Assembly (NCBI GenBank): GCA_963277665.1 | Contig: OY728160.1 | Location: 44,438,605-44,502,604 of the forward strand | DNA length: 64,000 bases | Direction of reading: 5' to 3' | From: Viscum album | Taxonomy: Eukaryota > Streptophyta > Magnoliopsida > Santalales > Viscaceae | Shown: positions 49,351 through 61,300 of the stretch, in pieces | How positions within the stretch are numbered: the first letter of the stretch is position 1 | How the letters are laid out: each line of letters starts with the position of its first letter | Notes under the pieces: generated by a model | Seen by the model: only the letters and a program-made list of their open reading frames with translations | What the model was told of the DNA's origin: nothing | Databases searched by the model: none | Translations under genes and position numbers: made by a program

Positions 49351-49460
49351 CCTAGGACAGTGGTAGGTGATACACCCTTGTCGCCCTTCGGTTGCGGGTT
49401 CAAGTCTCGCAGCCTTGCCGGACGCGACGGGTTGCCGACCGACCTCCGGGTTGTCCTTTT
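49351..49460 (+). repeat. tRNA-like (SINE-like) module inside L3
   Basis: A-box-like TAGGACAGTGGTAGG (49353-49367) and B-box-like GGTTCAAGTCT (49397-49407) are again 44 bases apart. T-arm-like stem arms TTGCG/CGCAG flank the B box region, and the module ends GGTTGTCCTTTT. It is clearly GC-richer than its surroundings. Confidence 0.6.
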
Positions 49461-50000
49461 ATGGAAATCCAAAATAATCCAAACTAGAACTATCCAAAAT
49501 ACTTCTGTCTAAACTCACAGTCCAACATTTATAAGGAAGGTAAACATAATATAGATCCTTTTTACCTCGTAATAGAATATGAATACCTTCATCATGTATT
49601 ACCATATTCCTTATTGATTACATTCATGCTCCCTTATTCCATATAGAATGCTGGATATACTTCATTAATCCAAAAATGTTTTAAACCCCAACAATGATGG
49701 AATATACAAATCATTAATCAGTTCCAAGGTAGTCAAGAATATCCAATATAATTTATCTAAAACAATCACATATTATTCCAAAATCACTACCTCAGTATCA
49801 GAACTATATTATGATTTATCATTCTCTCAACCATATATTTTCCAAAAATTTATCCTGCTATTGAGTCACTTTTCTTTGTTCCACACAATCTCAAGTCCTT
49901 AATAAAATAGTACTGCAGTACAATCCTTATATACTCCATAATTATTATAACAAGTACATTGTTGATACAACACTCAATTGACATAATCAACATAAGAACT
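49461..50000. other. L3 interior, non-coding
   Basis: AT-rich spacer between the tRNA-like module and the gag stop. No protease or reverse-transcriptase motif is seen where an autonomous element would have pol. Confidence 0.6.
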
Positions 50001-50519
50001 CTAATCATTCCTCTTCATCTGTGGTAGTATCATAACTTGATTATTATCCAATAACATCATTTGCGGCATAGTCTGATGACTGGGACATAGGTTCGCGTAG
50101 TGTCCAAACTCCTTGAAAATGAAGCATTGTACATTTGAAACCATTTTCTTACCCTTGCAGTCACGTACTTTGTTCCCTTTTCCTCCACACTTATAACAAA
50201 CTCCCATTCCTTTCAGGCAAGTTCCAGGGTGTTTCTTTCCACAGTTACCACATATGAGAAAATTCTTCTTTTCCCTCTTCCCTTTATCCATCTTTCTCTC
50301 TTCCATCCTTTTCTTCTCTTGCTTCCCTTCAAAGCCATAGGACTCAGTAAACTCTTTACTTATCTTATCAACACATGATATTATTTCTTCATATGATTAT
50401 AATACATGGGAGACTATTTCTCTTATAAATTCTAGCTTAAGACCATGAAATATATGATCCTTCCTTCTCTTTGGATCATGTGCATTGCTGGAGTTCTCAT
50501 TCCTTCTACTAGGCACCAT
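50001..50519 (-). pseudogene. gag: L3 mini-gag with decayed zinc knuckles, one in-frame stop
   Basis: One frame runs from ATG 50519 to the stop at 50001 (173 codons), with a single TAA at 50399-50397 (codon 41). The start MVPSRRNENSSNAHDPKRRK is basic. A lysine/arginine-rich linker then leads to the knuckles. CGNCGKKHPGTC (CX2CX3HX3C) is intact. In CYKCGGKGNKVRDC the histidine is asparagine, and in CFIFKEFGHYANLC the second cysteine is phenylalanine, so two of three knuckles have lost a metal ligand. No main gag (capsid) domain is present. With LTRs about 99% identical, this damage mostly predates insertion unless it arose very recently, which suggests the RNA was mobilised without a working own Gag. 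That last point is inference. Confidence 0.78.
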
Positions 50520-51007
50520 TTCTAAACAATGGCATACACTAGATTAGTTTATGAATCAAAATACATAATCCCATACTTATAAAACACTTAACATAAATTG
50601 AACTATTTATAGATATAATCCATAATCATAAAAAATATTTTCTTTGAGGAAGTATATACTCATAAACCCTTCATAATGATTTGTAAAGAAAATGAGAGTT
50701 ATCCTAAGCATATCCCCCGGGAGTGTCGTAACCAAGAGTGCAGCAATGCCCGTTGTCGTGCACCAGTTCCCGTTCGAGTCTAGCTCAAAGCGGTGTTTTC
50801 AGGTTTTACCCCTAGGTACATCTGTGCCAGAACCGCCTCTACCTGCTCGTATCCAGACAGGGATGTATTGCTCGGAAAACTCACAAAATCTCTACAATAC
50901 CAAAATTCTAGGAAGTTCTTCTATACTAATCCTCAAAGTTCATCTTAGGTCTACGTGCTCTAATCAGAGTTTATCTAAATCTAGTTTCCAAGGTTTGTAC
51001 TAAACTT
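50520..51007. other. L3 leader between PBS and mini-gag
   Basis: About 490 bases of 5' untranslated leader in element sense, with a GC-richer middle (50700-50900). A 103-codon frame on the opposite strand (50692-51003) has no family features and is treated as chance. Confidence 0.5.
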
Positions 51008-51019
51008 CCTCTGATACCA
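51008..51019 (-). promoter_or_regulatory. L3 primer-binding site (initiator Met tRNA)
   Basis: TGGTATCAGAGG, 11 of 12 matches to the standard plant PBS, two bases after the 5' LTR end GGGGCGTTACA. Confidence 0.9.
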
Positions 51020-52299
51020 ACTGTAACGCCCCGACCCTAGTTACCCAGAGTCGGTGCATTATTACATAACATTGGCATGATCACAAGAAAGATCAAATCT
51101 CGAAAGACCGATTGGTTTAGTAGCCTTGGAAACACTAGATATATTCATAAGTTTTACATTACATCATAAAATGAAAAACTACTACAACAACATAATGTTT
51201 CCACAGTCCACACTATAATCCCCTCATAATATCCCTGCAGGTCATTCATAACTTACATCTTCACATCCTGGGAAAAATAAAACATAGAAAAGGGGTGAGC
51301 TCAAATGCCTAGTAAGGATAACAATATAGCGGAACATTCAAAAATAAGCATAAACATTTAAGGCAATGAATCACTAAAACAAAAGCCTTTTAAAATTGAA
51401 CTTCAACATAGTATGGAAAAAGTAAAATGAAATAATGCCATTTACTTGTTCACATGGATATTCTACTAATCGAATAATCACATGAAAAATCAATAACCAC
51501 TTTCATAACGTTGGAATGCATAATGCCAGACTATCATAACCACATAGCCAAGGCCTCGTGCCAAGACTACAAATAAGATTTTGTCAAGGCCTTGTGCCAA
51601 GACACTAGTTTGTCTCATGAGACCTACCGATGCATCGAGGAGCTATAGCGGGCTCCACCCGTCACATATTAAGTCAAATGCATTCCCATATGAAAAGGTT
51701 TAAACATAACATAAACATTCGTATTAAAACTAGCATATGAAATGTCAATACTTTCACTATAAACTATGAATGGTATAAAAATAGCACATCCACAGTCAAA
51801 CATATCACAAAACCTTCAATACAATATAGAAGTTTTGTATCATAATAAATCAACTTCAAATAATCTTAAAATCCATCAAAGGATGTTGACATAGATGAAA
51901 TCAAAATTCTTTTTAAAGAAATATCTCCTTTTATTTTGAAATCATTTAAGATCCATATAAAATAAAACATTTTCTTTGAAAATATTCTTATAAGCTTGTA
52001 AGGGAAGCTTTGAAGATCTTATAATGGCGGAAAATAGCCGCACCCGCCGTATAAGTTAAAAAAACATTCTTACCTTAATTCTGTCGAAAAGGTTAAAAAG
52101 GACCTTGTTTTGAAAACGACAGAAAGATTCCTTTATAAACCTCTTATAAAAGTCAAACAAGGGTATAAATGACTTTAACCCATATTCTTGTAAATAATAA
52201 ATATGTTTTGAAATACATTTCGAAGAAACATGGATGTGGATGATAAAGAAATCCCAGTAGATTATTACGTATAAACAACCTCGGATAATGAAGAGATTG

Positions 52300-52700
52300 T
52301 GAAATAACCCTTACCAATTTGGTAACTTATGAAACATACAACCCATGAAAGAGGTATCATAAAATGAATATGTAAATACACATAAATTAGAGTGTATTAT
52401 ACAAATAATATAATTATGGGTAGTACATACACCACACAAAAGGTGATGGTGGCAATATGGCATGAATCTCACGGAAATAAGGAGTGAGATGAAAACCCCT
52501 TACCACGTTAATCAACTGAGTCGTATGGCCAAAAGTTAAAAACCACCAAATGATTTACAGAATAACATGAATATAAAGAGGATCATGATAATATATATCA
52601 AATGGCAGTACACAATACACCACTTTCAATAATTTAGTGGCGAACAATAGAAATCTCACGGAATTGAAAGTGAGATAAGAAAATCCCTTACCTTGTAATT
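52300..52700 (-). repeat. 189-bp tandem units in L3 right LTR
   Basis: CCCTTACC at 52308, 52497 and 52685 (189 and 188 bases apart), each of the last two preceded by a perfect ATCTCAC/GTGAGAT hairpin. Confidence 0.75.
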
Positions 52701-53018
52701 TTACTTGGTTGGGGTAGGTTAACCTCCTGTATAATGGTGAAATAATTGTTATTAAATTATACAAGAATCATATATATTAATATGATATCATATATGATCT
52801 TTTAACATTGATTTGTTAATAATATCTTAGAATTATCGTTGTTTCGGGTGTTAACTTACTTGTTTTATTTTATATGTTTTGTTACGTAAGACATGTTTGT
52901 AAAGGATAGGTTTTATATTATTCATATCCAGAATGATATCAAGTCCTTAAACATCATCTTTTAAATCATCAAATGATAATTATACTTGAATGGATACAAT
53001 GGAGAATGAATCTCATCG

Positions 53019-53056
53019 CGTTCGTGGAGACGGTAGTCCGTACGTACGCACGAGCG
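53019..53056 (-). promoter_or_regulatory. leader hairpin 1, L3 right LTR
   Basis: Identical in layout to the left copy: CGTTCGT/ACGAGCG arms and intact CGTACGTACG palindrome. Confidence 0.65.
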
Positions 53057-53209
53057 ACAATATCATTCTTTTGATATTAAAATAATATATAATGGATGGT
53101 ATATCATATATACAGAATCCTTAACATGTTATATTTATTATTTACATGAGTTACACATCATTATTATAACCATCCAAATAATATTATATTGAATAACAAT
53201 TACACCACG

Positions 53210-53241
53210 ACGTGGAGACGGTAAGCCGTACGTACGCACGT
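53210..53241 (-). promoter_or_regulatory. leader hairpin 2, L3 right LTR
   Basis: GGAGACGGTAAGCCGT core, perfect ACGTG/CACGT outer arms and intact CGTACGTACG palindrome. Confidence 0.65.
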
Positions 53242-53582
53242 ATAGTGACATGTTATTCAAAGGGTGGATAGAATACTGAATATGGTTGTACCATATTTAT
53301 AATAACATCACAGTATATATATGATACTGTATTTATTATTTTAGAATGGTAACAACAAAGGAAGAAGAAGTGGAAGAAGAAATGAACTTAGAAAAAGGTG
53401 GTGAAATCATTACCTCTTCTTCGGGTTCTTCCTTTTGATTTGATCAAAAGGGCTCCTTAGGTTGGCTTTATGATCAAAATAAGGCCTCTAGGTTGTATTG
53501 AGGGATGTTGGGAGAGTATTTGGACAGATTTTGGCCGAACCAAAAGGCTTTGAAGGTGTGAAGAAATGGGAAGGAGGAGTTC

Positions 53583-53591
53583 CCTTTTATA
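53583..53591 (-). promoter_or_regulatory. TATA box of L3 right (5') LTR
   Basis: TATAAAAGG on the minus strand. This LTR would drive the element transcript. Confidence 0.75.
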
Positions 53592-56500
53592 AGAGGGGTG
53601 AGGGGCACCTTTGGAAAAGCTAGAGATATTAGTTTATAATAAATTCATAATCGGTTTCCAATGGCTCCAAAGTTGACTATTAAAAGTTTAAGGTGGGGAT
53701 GGGTCGAAAACAACTCAACCAATAGAATTTAGACAGGTTTGGGTACTTATATTAACCTTATCTTTAAGTATTAACTTTAAGTTAATTAGTTTCACTTTTA
53801 CAATGTCTCTTTGTATTTTTATATAATATGGTTAATAAACTTACTATATACATCCAAGAGACCCCCAAGTGGTCCATTAATGATGAAACTATAATGATAT
53901 AAGTCTCTTGGCCGAACCTTATATTTTTAGGAATTTAATATCAATTAATAATATAATATTTGTTTTAAGAACTCTTTTATGTCAATTTTGACACTATTCA
54001 ATAGTTGATTTTTGTGAAACTCATAACAGATTGATTACTTCAAAAAAAGTCAATTAAATCAATCCTAATATATCATATTATCCTAGAAAATTAGTTTAAT
54101 TCATTAAAAGTTTCATATTATATTTATTTAGGTATTTATAATATAAATTATTTTAATTTTTCACTATTATAGTAATTACTGCATCATCATTGTGTCATAA
54201 ATAAAATAAATTATTTAATGTCTAAAAATTATAAATAAAATATAATTATGTAGGAAATCTTTTTATCTTTCTAATGAATATTTATAATCTAAAATCCAAC
54301 ATATATAACCCTATGTAACAATTGTTTTTCTAAAAGATATATGCTTGTGTCATTTTTGTATTCATTTTAACTTAATTAAAATAAAGTGCCATTATCACTT
54401 ACAAGTGGATCCATGGGGTCCCAAAATCGACCCAAATATGACCATGGTCGACCATGTATCAACCAATAGGGTTAAGACACGTTTTAGGGTAATTTAGTAT
54501 TATTATAATATTATTTTTTAACCCTTATTTACCGGATTTACCCTTAACCATGGTAAATAAAATATTTACCGCAGTAATTATTCAAAATGTCTAAAAATAA
54601 AAGTTACCTATTTACACAATTTGAACATCCTGATTCCAAATATGGAATCCATTTTCCTAAATTCAAAACACATAAGTGGTAGAAATTAATTTAAAATTAA
54701 TTCCCGCTGTCAAAACAAAAAGCGTGTTTTTAAGAGATAATAACTATCAAAAGATTGACACTTGTTTATGTTCGGTTTAATTGTAAAATTATGTCCAATG
54801 ACCAACATTATATTAAATGGTAAAAATATATTCTATATATACTTTAAAACTACTAAAATTCATAATTTATCACTATTAATTATTTTGATTAAAAAAGTTG
54901 TTTTTAATTAAAATTTAGTAATTTTCACTATTCATCAAAATATGAAAGTTATCCGAAAAGTACCAAAATTTCACCTTAGGCTAAATTAGATATTCCGAAT
55001 CCAAAAATTAAGTCTATTTTGAAATATAAAATATATATGATTTCATAAAGAAGGTATTACTATTCACAACGGCTAGTTTAATTAGTTGTGGTGTGTGTCA
55101 GAACTCGAGGTTGCGTACAACACACGCTATCGCATTATTCGAAGAAAGCGTACCGTGGAAGCTTGGTATGTTTCATTTTACATTTAGTCAAAAAGTTTAA
55201 AATATTTTATTTAAAAAGGGTTCACTATTAAAAGTTGATAAAAGTGAAATACTGAAAATGAATTTGTTCTTGCATTATATCTAAGAAACTCATTATATGG
55301 ATTCTAAAATTATAAGGATTATATAAAGTTTAAAATTTAGATAATACTATTCATAACCTCTTTTGAATGGATTTTTTTTTGTAAGTCATGGTGTGATTGA
55401 ACTCGGTGTTGCGTGTAGTGCAAGTTATTGAATTATTTTGAAGAAATAACACATTATGAATTCTTGGGGTGTTACATTTTTTGTGCTCATCGTGATATAA
55501 GATAATTGTATTAGCATATGAAAAATATTAGAAGCATGTGAATAAATTTATTTTGGGTCCTTATATAGTCATAAAATGTGGATTTTATATTATAAACAAA
55601 TGGGTTTTTGTTTATATCATTTTGTTTCCCACGTTACCAGAAAATGGTACGTATGGCATCCATATAAAAATGGTTCATCTTTGAATGTGTAACCAAAATG
55701 TTTTAAAGGGGTTATATAAATGGTTTTATACTTCTAATGGTGTGTTTACACCACATTATGGAAGGTGAATTTTGACTCTTGGATATAAATTTGTTGGGTA
55801 AAATCCTTAAAGGACCATTTGTAATGTTTGTTAAGAAAATTATTCTCATGTGTGTTTCATGTGGCACCATGTGGGGTCATTTTATCCTTCACAAATTTTT
55901 TTATTAAGTATTATTAGGTATTCCAAATATGTTTTTATATGTTATTGGTGTGAATTGTTCTTTCAAAGAGTATATTTGAATGTATATTATGTTCGAAACC
56001 TCATTAATCATCTTGAATTTTTTTTATGAAAGATTTAAGGGGTTTTTTGATTTGTGAAAGGGGTGTGGAGCATATTTTCAGAATATTTTTTGTTTGTATG
56101 ATTGGAAATAGAATTTTCAAATGAAAATTTTATTCAAAACATCTAAAACATTATTTATCACAAAGAGGGTATCCCTAAAATTTTGGTGGGAAGAAGTGTA
56201 CTAGTGTGCTTTTGATCTAGAGTGGTTTATTTCTTATTTCACATAGCATGTTTGATGAAGAAAACACTAACTAAACTATGATGATAATATTGGGGACCAC
56301 TAGGTTATGGGTATTGTTCTCTACTAGTGGCTCGTACACAATAATGGATATTTGTTATGGTTACTTTTCACCGAGATACGAGGTACCTGGGGCCTCACCT
56401 AGATAGTTTCTATGGATGTTCTCGTGACTAGTTATCATTGGATATATTATATTAACCATCAACATATAGTGTATTTGTCTTGGAAATTTAATTTAATTTT

Positions 56501-57090
56501 TTTTAAAACTTTATACCATTTATGGCATTTCTCTTGAAAATTGTTTTCAATTTGAAGTTGCATATATTAGGAAATTATTCTGGCATTGTTGTGTAAAAAT
56601 CATTCATGATTTTTTCTGATAACTTCCATAGCATGGAACCATGTTTGGAAACCATAATTATATATATTTTATTTCAAATATAAAATTGATGGTTAATTTA
56701 TTTTAAATTGTGTTAATTACGAATAGAATATTGGGTTATCCTATATATCTATAACAATTAAACTAATTGTTTTATTATGTTTTTATCAATTTTGCAGGTT
56801 TCATCTTGATTTTGGTCACCCATGAGCTGAATGAAACTTATAGCACAACTAAACACCGCAAAGAGTCCAATTACATTATTCATGAGTAAATTGGTTGGCT
56901 AATATGTATTTATCATCAAAATATTTATTACACATTCATAAAAAATTAATAAATAATTGTCATTTAGAATGGTGAATATCCACTTTTAACATGCCCTTAA
57001 CCAAGCCTAACTATAAGGATGATTAATTGGGATCACCTACCTAAAATGGAGTCGACTTCAAACCATGAAAATATCATATATATTAAAAAA

Positions 57091-58099
57091 TTCATCCTCT
57101 TACATTCATGCTCTATATATTTATAAGAAGTTATTATCATTAAAATGTATTCCATTAATAATTATATCAAATTTATAATTAATTAAAATTAATACAAAGA
57201 ACTCACATTCATGGGGGAATGGAATACACACTAAAAGGATCACTATATTAAACCACCCTGGTAAGATCCGGTCAAACCAATTAAGGATTTTTTATAAAAA
57301 TCATCAAATTTAATTTGAGGTTAAACAAATATCATGTTGAAATTAAAAAATTTCCATTTTAACATAATTGAACTTGATACTATTAGAAACCAAACAAGAA
57401 ATGTTCATTTTATGAATCATTATTCAATGGAGTTCGAGCTACTGCTAGTATAATCGTGATTTTATGATGGGAAAAATCGCCATTTAAATTTTATATGATG
57501 ATTACCTATTTTACTATATTAATCAAAATAATAAAGAAGATATTACCAAGGTTGATACATTAAAAAACATCATACTAATGGAAAGAGTTCTTCATCCTGA
57601 CACATTCACATTTCATTTCGATATAAAGCACTCCCATGATCTGATTGAATTGTTATACCATTATTTTATATGGATCTAGGAAAAACAATTACATGATTAA
57701 GAAAATGATGCTAATGAGGATAATAATATGGTTGATATGTCATGCTATCAAAAATTCTATAACTTACCAATTGGATAATCCATTTTTAATAGCATAATGA
57801 TCGATAACAACATCGTGATGTATCATATCGTGTTTTTTGGAAAATAGAGCATCTCACCTGGATTTTATAAACACATAATTGTAAGTGCAGTCTAGATCAT
57901 GTAGTCTTCATTGAGCGAGGAATATTAGAGGAAAAGTTTGAATGTGTCAAAAAAAATTAAATGAAGGGAATAAATCTTGAAGGGATCATTATGTATAAAA
58001 AGACAATACAATCTCTTTTTAAGTAAAATCTAGAATTCCCATCAGCTATACATTGTAGGATAAATTTATATATTGTGATAATTTTATGTATAATCTTTT
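57091..58099. other. AT-rich stretch, probably upstream part of a copia relic
   Basis: No open frame or catalytic box found. A decayed reverse transcriptase would be expected here if the RNase H relic that follows belongs to a once-complete plus-strand copia element. Confidence 0.35.
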
Positions 58100-58330
58100 T
58101 TTTCTGAATCACTAGATTTTTACTGAGGGTTATCTGGCTATCAGTTGAGTTTTTTGGGAAATATTGTATCTTCCCACCCTAGAGGAAATCAAGGGGCTAC
58201 TATAGCACTAGGTGCCTCGTCAGTTGAAATCTCATGCATCAATTTAACCTATAATATTCCTTTTATGTTCAAATTAACCTCTCTAATATTTTTAATGTTC
58301 AATAATATTGATTATCCAGCTAGTTGACAG
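58100..58330 (+). pseudogene. Ty1/copia RNase H relic
   Basis: The frame at 58145-58327 reads SFLGNIVSSHPRGNQGATIA, then LGASSVEISCINL. It follows the copia RNase H segment SFLGNxLVSWSSRKQxTIALSTAEAEYIxA position by position. Decay is visible: the SW and SRKQ residues and the second acidic residue of TAEAEY are altered (SSVEIS). A short in-frame extension ends at TGA 58325. It is on the strand opposite to the copia relics at the left of the window, so it is a separate copy. Confidence 0.5.
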
Positions 58331-61300
58331 AATTATACATTCATCATAATAATTGTTTTGGAATCCTATCAAAATATAAAACCAAAAAATGACACATGTC
58401 ATTACAATTATGTGGTCATCTATCAAAATATTTCATCACAAATATATCAATGAAAACTTACCCTTTTTAAAGGCCTCAAAAAAATTATACCCTGATGATA
58501 TTAATTGTGTAGTGATACTCAATATCTGAAAAATGATTATATATCTCTTAAAATATTCATAATGATAAAATAATATAGTATTATTGTTCATAGTATTACT
58601 ATGTATTTCATTATTTCATTTAAATATATTACTAATAAAAACATATATGGGAATTTTATATGAATAAAAATTACATGAACTAATGTTATATTTTCCAATA
58701 CTTACTTCTATTGGGGCAATAAATATTTATAGACTAATTCTATTGGGTGTTAAATATCTCACCACACATGATTCTACTACATGAATTATTATACCAATAT
58801 ATGTTAAACATTTTAATTAATTATTAATTAATCATAGTATTCCATATTTTTATTTTGGTGGGATTCTTTAATCAGAGTAAATGTATCCTCAATTTTAGAA
58901 AATTATAGATACATAAATCCCGATATGCATCAGTTTCTATATCATCTAAAAATAATATATAATCTTTTCCCAAATAAGAATAGAACACATCTATGATATT
59001 GTTACTAGTAAATATATTGTGAAATATCCATAATAATAAATAATAAATCGACTATTCAAAATATTCCTAGCTTACAACGATTTTAGAAGATATATAAACA
59101 ATACGCATTTATATAGATAATTTTTTTAATATTTTTACAACACCTAATGTAATGAATTATACTAAATTAATCATAACTCAATAATAATATTGCCAACATT
59201 TAAATTCACTTAAAGTCAATTCATATATCCCCCTTATCATCAAGCTTTATTCAATCATCTCTTTTGTTGTTAGAGAATGAATGAAAAAAAAGAAATGATT
59301 TATTCTCTAAGTGTTACATAGTTGATCCTAACATGTCACAAAATATGAGATATTATTCTTCTCCCCCTTATATTTCATCACCAAAAATATTTTTGTCACT
59401 CTTCATTTACTAGATTATATCCTTTGTAGGTATACCTTTTCTAATAACTAAATTGTAATGACATATAAAAATGAAAACCATGTACTAATTGGATTTTTCT
59501 GTTAAAAAAATAATATCCAACAAGTTTCTTATGTTCTTGATGTTTTCCATAATATAGTATTTCTTATGATATATGAAATATGATTTTTTTTTAAAATATA
59601 TTCGAATTTTTACCCTCTACATTAATCCTTCTTCTTGATCAAGTGGTAAATTATATCAATATTTTTGGAACTAAAATATTACATAATATTTATAATAAAT
59701 ATATCTTAAAAGTGTTGTGAATCCCAATAATTAATGGGTATAATAAATTCACACCCATTTATAATTATTAGAAATTATGATAAATCATTGTAGTTTTATA
59801 TTGTTATTAGACTTTGTAAATATATTTTATTTTTCAAAAAAATCGAAGAATTTTTCTTGATAGTGATCCAAAACATGGATTATTTGCTAAAAATGAATAC
59901 GACAATAAATTTTTTACTTATATATTTAACATAACCACTATAATATACGTTTAAATAGACACAATGATATAATGATAATCAATTTCTATATCTCAATCCA
60001 TAATCAGGAAGCCATTTTATGTAGCATAATATCCATATTTCATCAATATGATGTGACCCTAATTGATTTATTTGGAGTAATTCATAGTTTCTTTGAAAAA
60101 AAAAATACATTATAGAAATTAAAAATTAAAATATCTTAAAAATTAATATTTTTTAATCATATTAATCAATAATTTTTCATTATATAATTAAGGATGATTT
60201 TTTAATAGTAATTTAATAATTAGTGAACATTAATAGTTATTACACTCTTAATATTTTTATTCACTCATGAATATATTTTAAAAACAAATTTAAAACATTA
60301 TACATATATTACATGAATACCAAAAAATAGTTTCATTCCAAGAAATCATTTATATTCGAACATGTTTTTTTGGTACAAAGTGATGATCTCAACACACACT
60401 CTCCTACATATAGTTCTATAAATACAAGAATTATACATATTCAATGATTACATGTGATATTACCAAATATTGACACACATATTTTTTTTTGATTTACATA
60501 ATTATGATATTATATTTAGAAAATTCATTCAATATCAAAAGAAAAATATATGTTTCTATGAACTTTATCTCTATAATAGACATTTTAAAAACAAGTCTTT
60601 ATAATTTTGAAAAATATTGTCCACACATGAAGTCCTTCTAAACACATCAGAAATAATATCCTTTATCAAATCAAGTATAATTGAATCATATGTAACGGGG
60701 TTTCTATGATTAAACAAATAGAAAAATATTAGAGATAAAATCAATTAGAATGTGGGATAATTAGATGAGAATGTTGGTTTGAGAATAAAATAAATGTCTA
60801 TAATTACAAATAATCCAATCCAAAAAAACCAAATATCATAATTCATGATTCCTAGAATAATTCCTGATTTATATAATAGTAAATGAGATATAATAGCATT
60901 GAAATAAAATCTAATATTCCCAAAATATAAAAATATGTATATTAACGAGGAATATAAAAAAGATTAGGAATTCAAATCAATGTGAACCACAATACACAAA
61001 CTCATTTTGATATAATTTTTTTTGTAAATAATTACGTTCAACTATGTTCCCATAAAAACTTATTAATATAAGTATATAAAATCATGTATAGACATTATAA
61101 TGAAATTATATATATATATTGTCCAGTTAATGTATAAAGAAATAAACATAAATAAATGAAATCATAATAATTAATTAACTTGAGAACATCACTAATCTTA
61201 GTTATTGTCTTACATAACAATATAAACATAGCTAACAACAATCATGTTAATGTATAAAGTTATATACATTGCAAAATAAAATCATAGCCACAGTTAACCT

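Larger units (their letters stand above)
44518..55476 (-). mobile_element. L3: young gag-only LTR retrotransposon, left end deleted
   Basis: A minus-strand relative of L2: right (5') LTR 51022-55476 (4455 bp), interior 48471-51021 (2551 bp), left (3') LTR 44518-48470. The left LTR lacks the 501 bases matching 51022-51522. Sampled LTR identity is about 99% (5 differences in about 480 bases), so the insertion is recent. PBS, mini-gag, tRNA-like module, CGAGGACG motif and PPT occur in the same order as in L2; no pol is present. The target duplication cannot be seen because the left junction is deleted. Confidence 0.85.
51022..55476 (-). repeat. L3 5' LTR (right copy, full length)
   Basis: 4455 bp, TGTAACACCCC to GGGGCGTTACA in element sense. 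It supplies the 501 bases absent from the left copy. The U5 side holds two direct copies of CAAGGCCT(C/T)GTGCCAAGAC (51550 and 51585 areas), also seen in the left copy. Confidence 0.9.
43668..57090 (+). mobile_element. A-type 3' LTR, split by L3
   Basis: The left piece 43668-44517 and right piece 55477 to about 57090 align with the A 5' LTR pieces (16250-17761, 29440-30771). About 295 bases, corresponding to 17107-17402, are missing at the left L3 junction. The right end is approximate: the last alignable block is GTCGACTTCAAACCATG near 57052. L3 occupies 44518-55476. Confidence 0.6.

Noticed and set aside
50692..51003. Plus-strand 103-codon frame in the L3 leader
   Set aside because: It is antisense to the element, starts without context and has no known domain; its openness reflects a locally GC-richer leader.
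59355..59375. Copia polypurine tract on the minus strand
   Set aside because: Only the CTTCTCCCCCTTAT run supports it, the nearby copia relic is on the opposite strand and no LTR start could be found.
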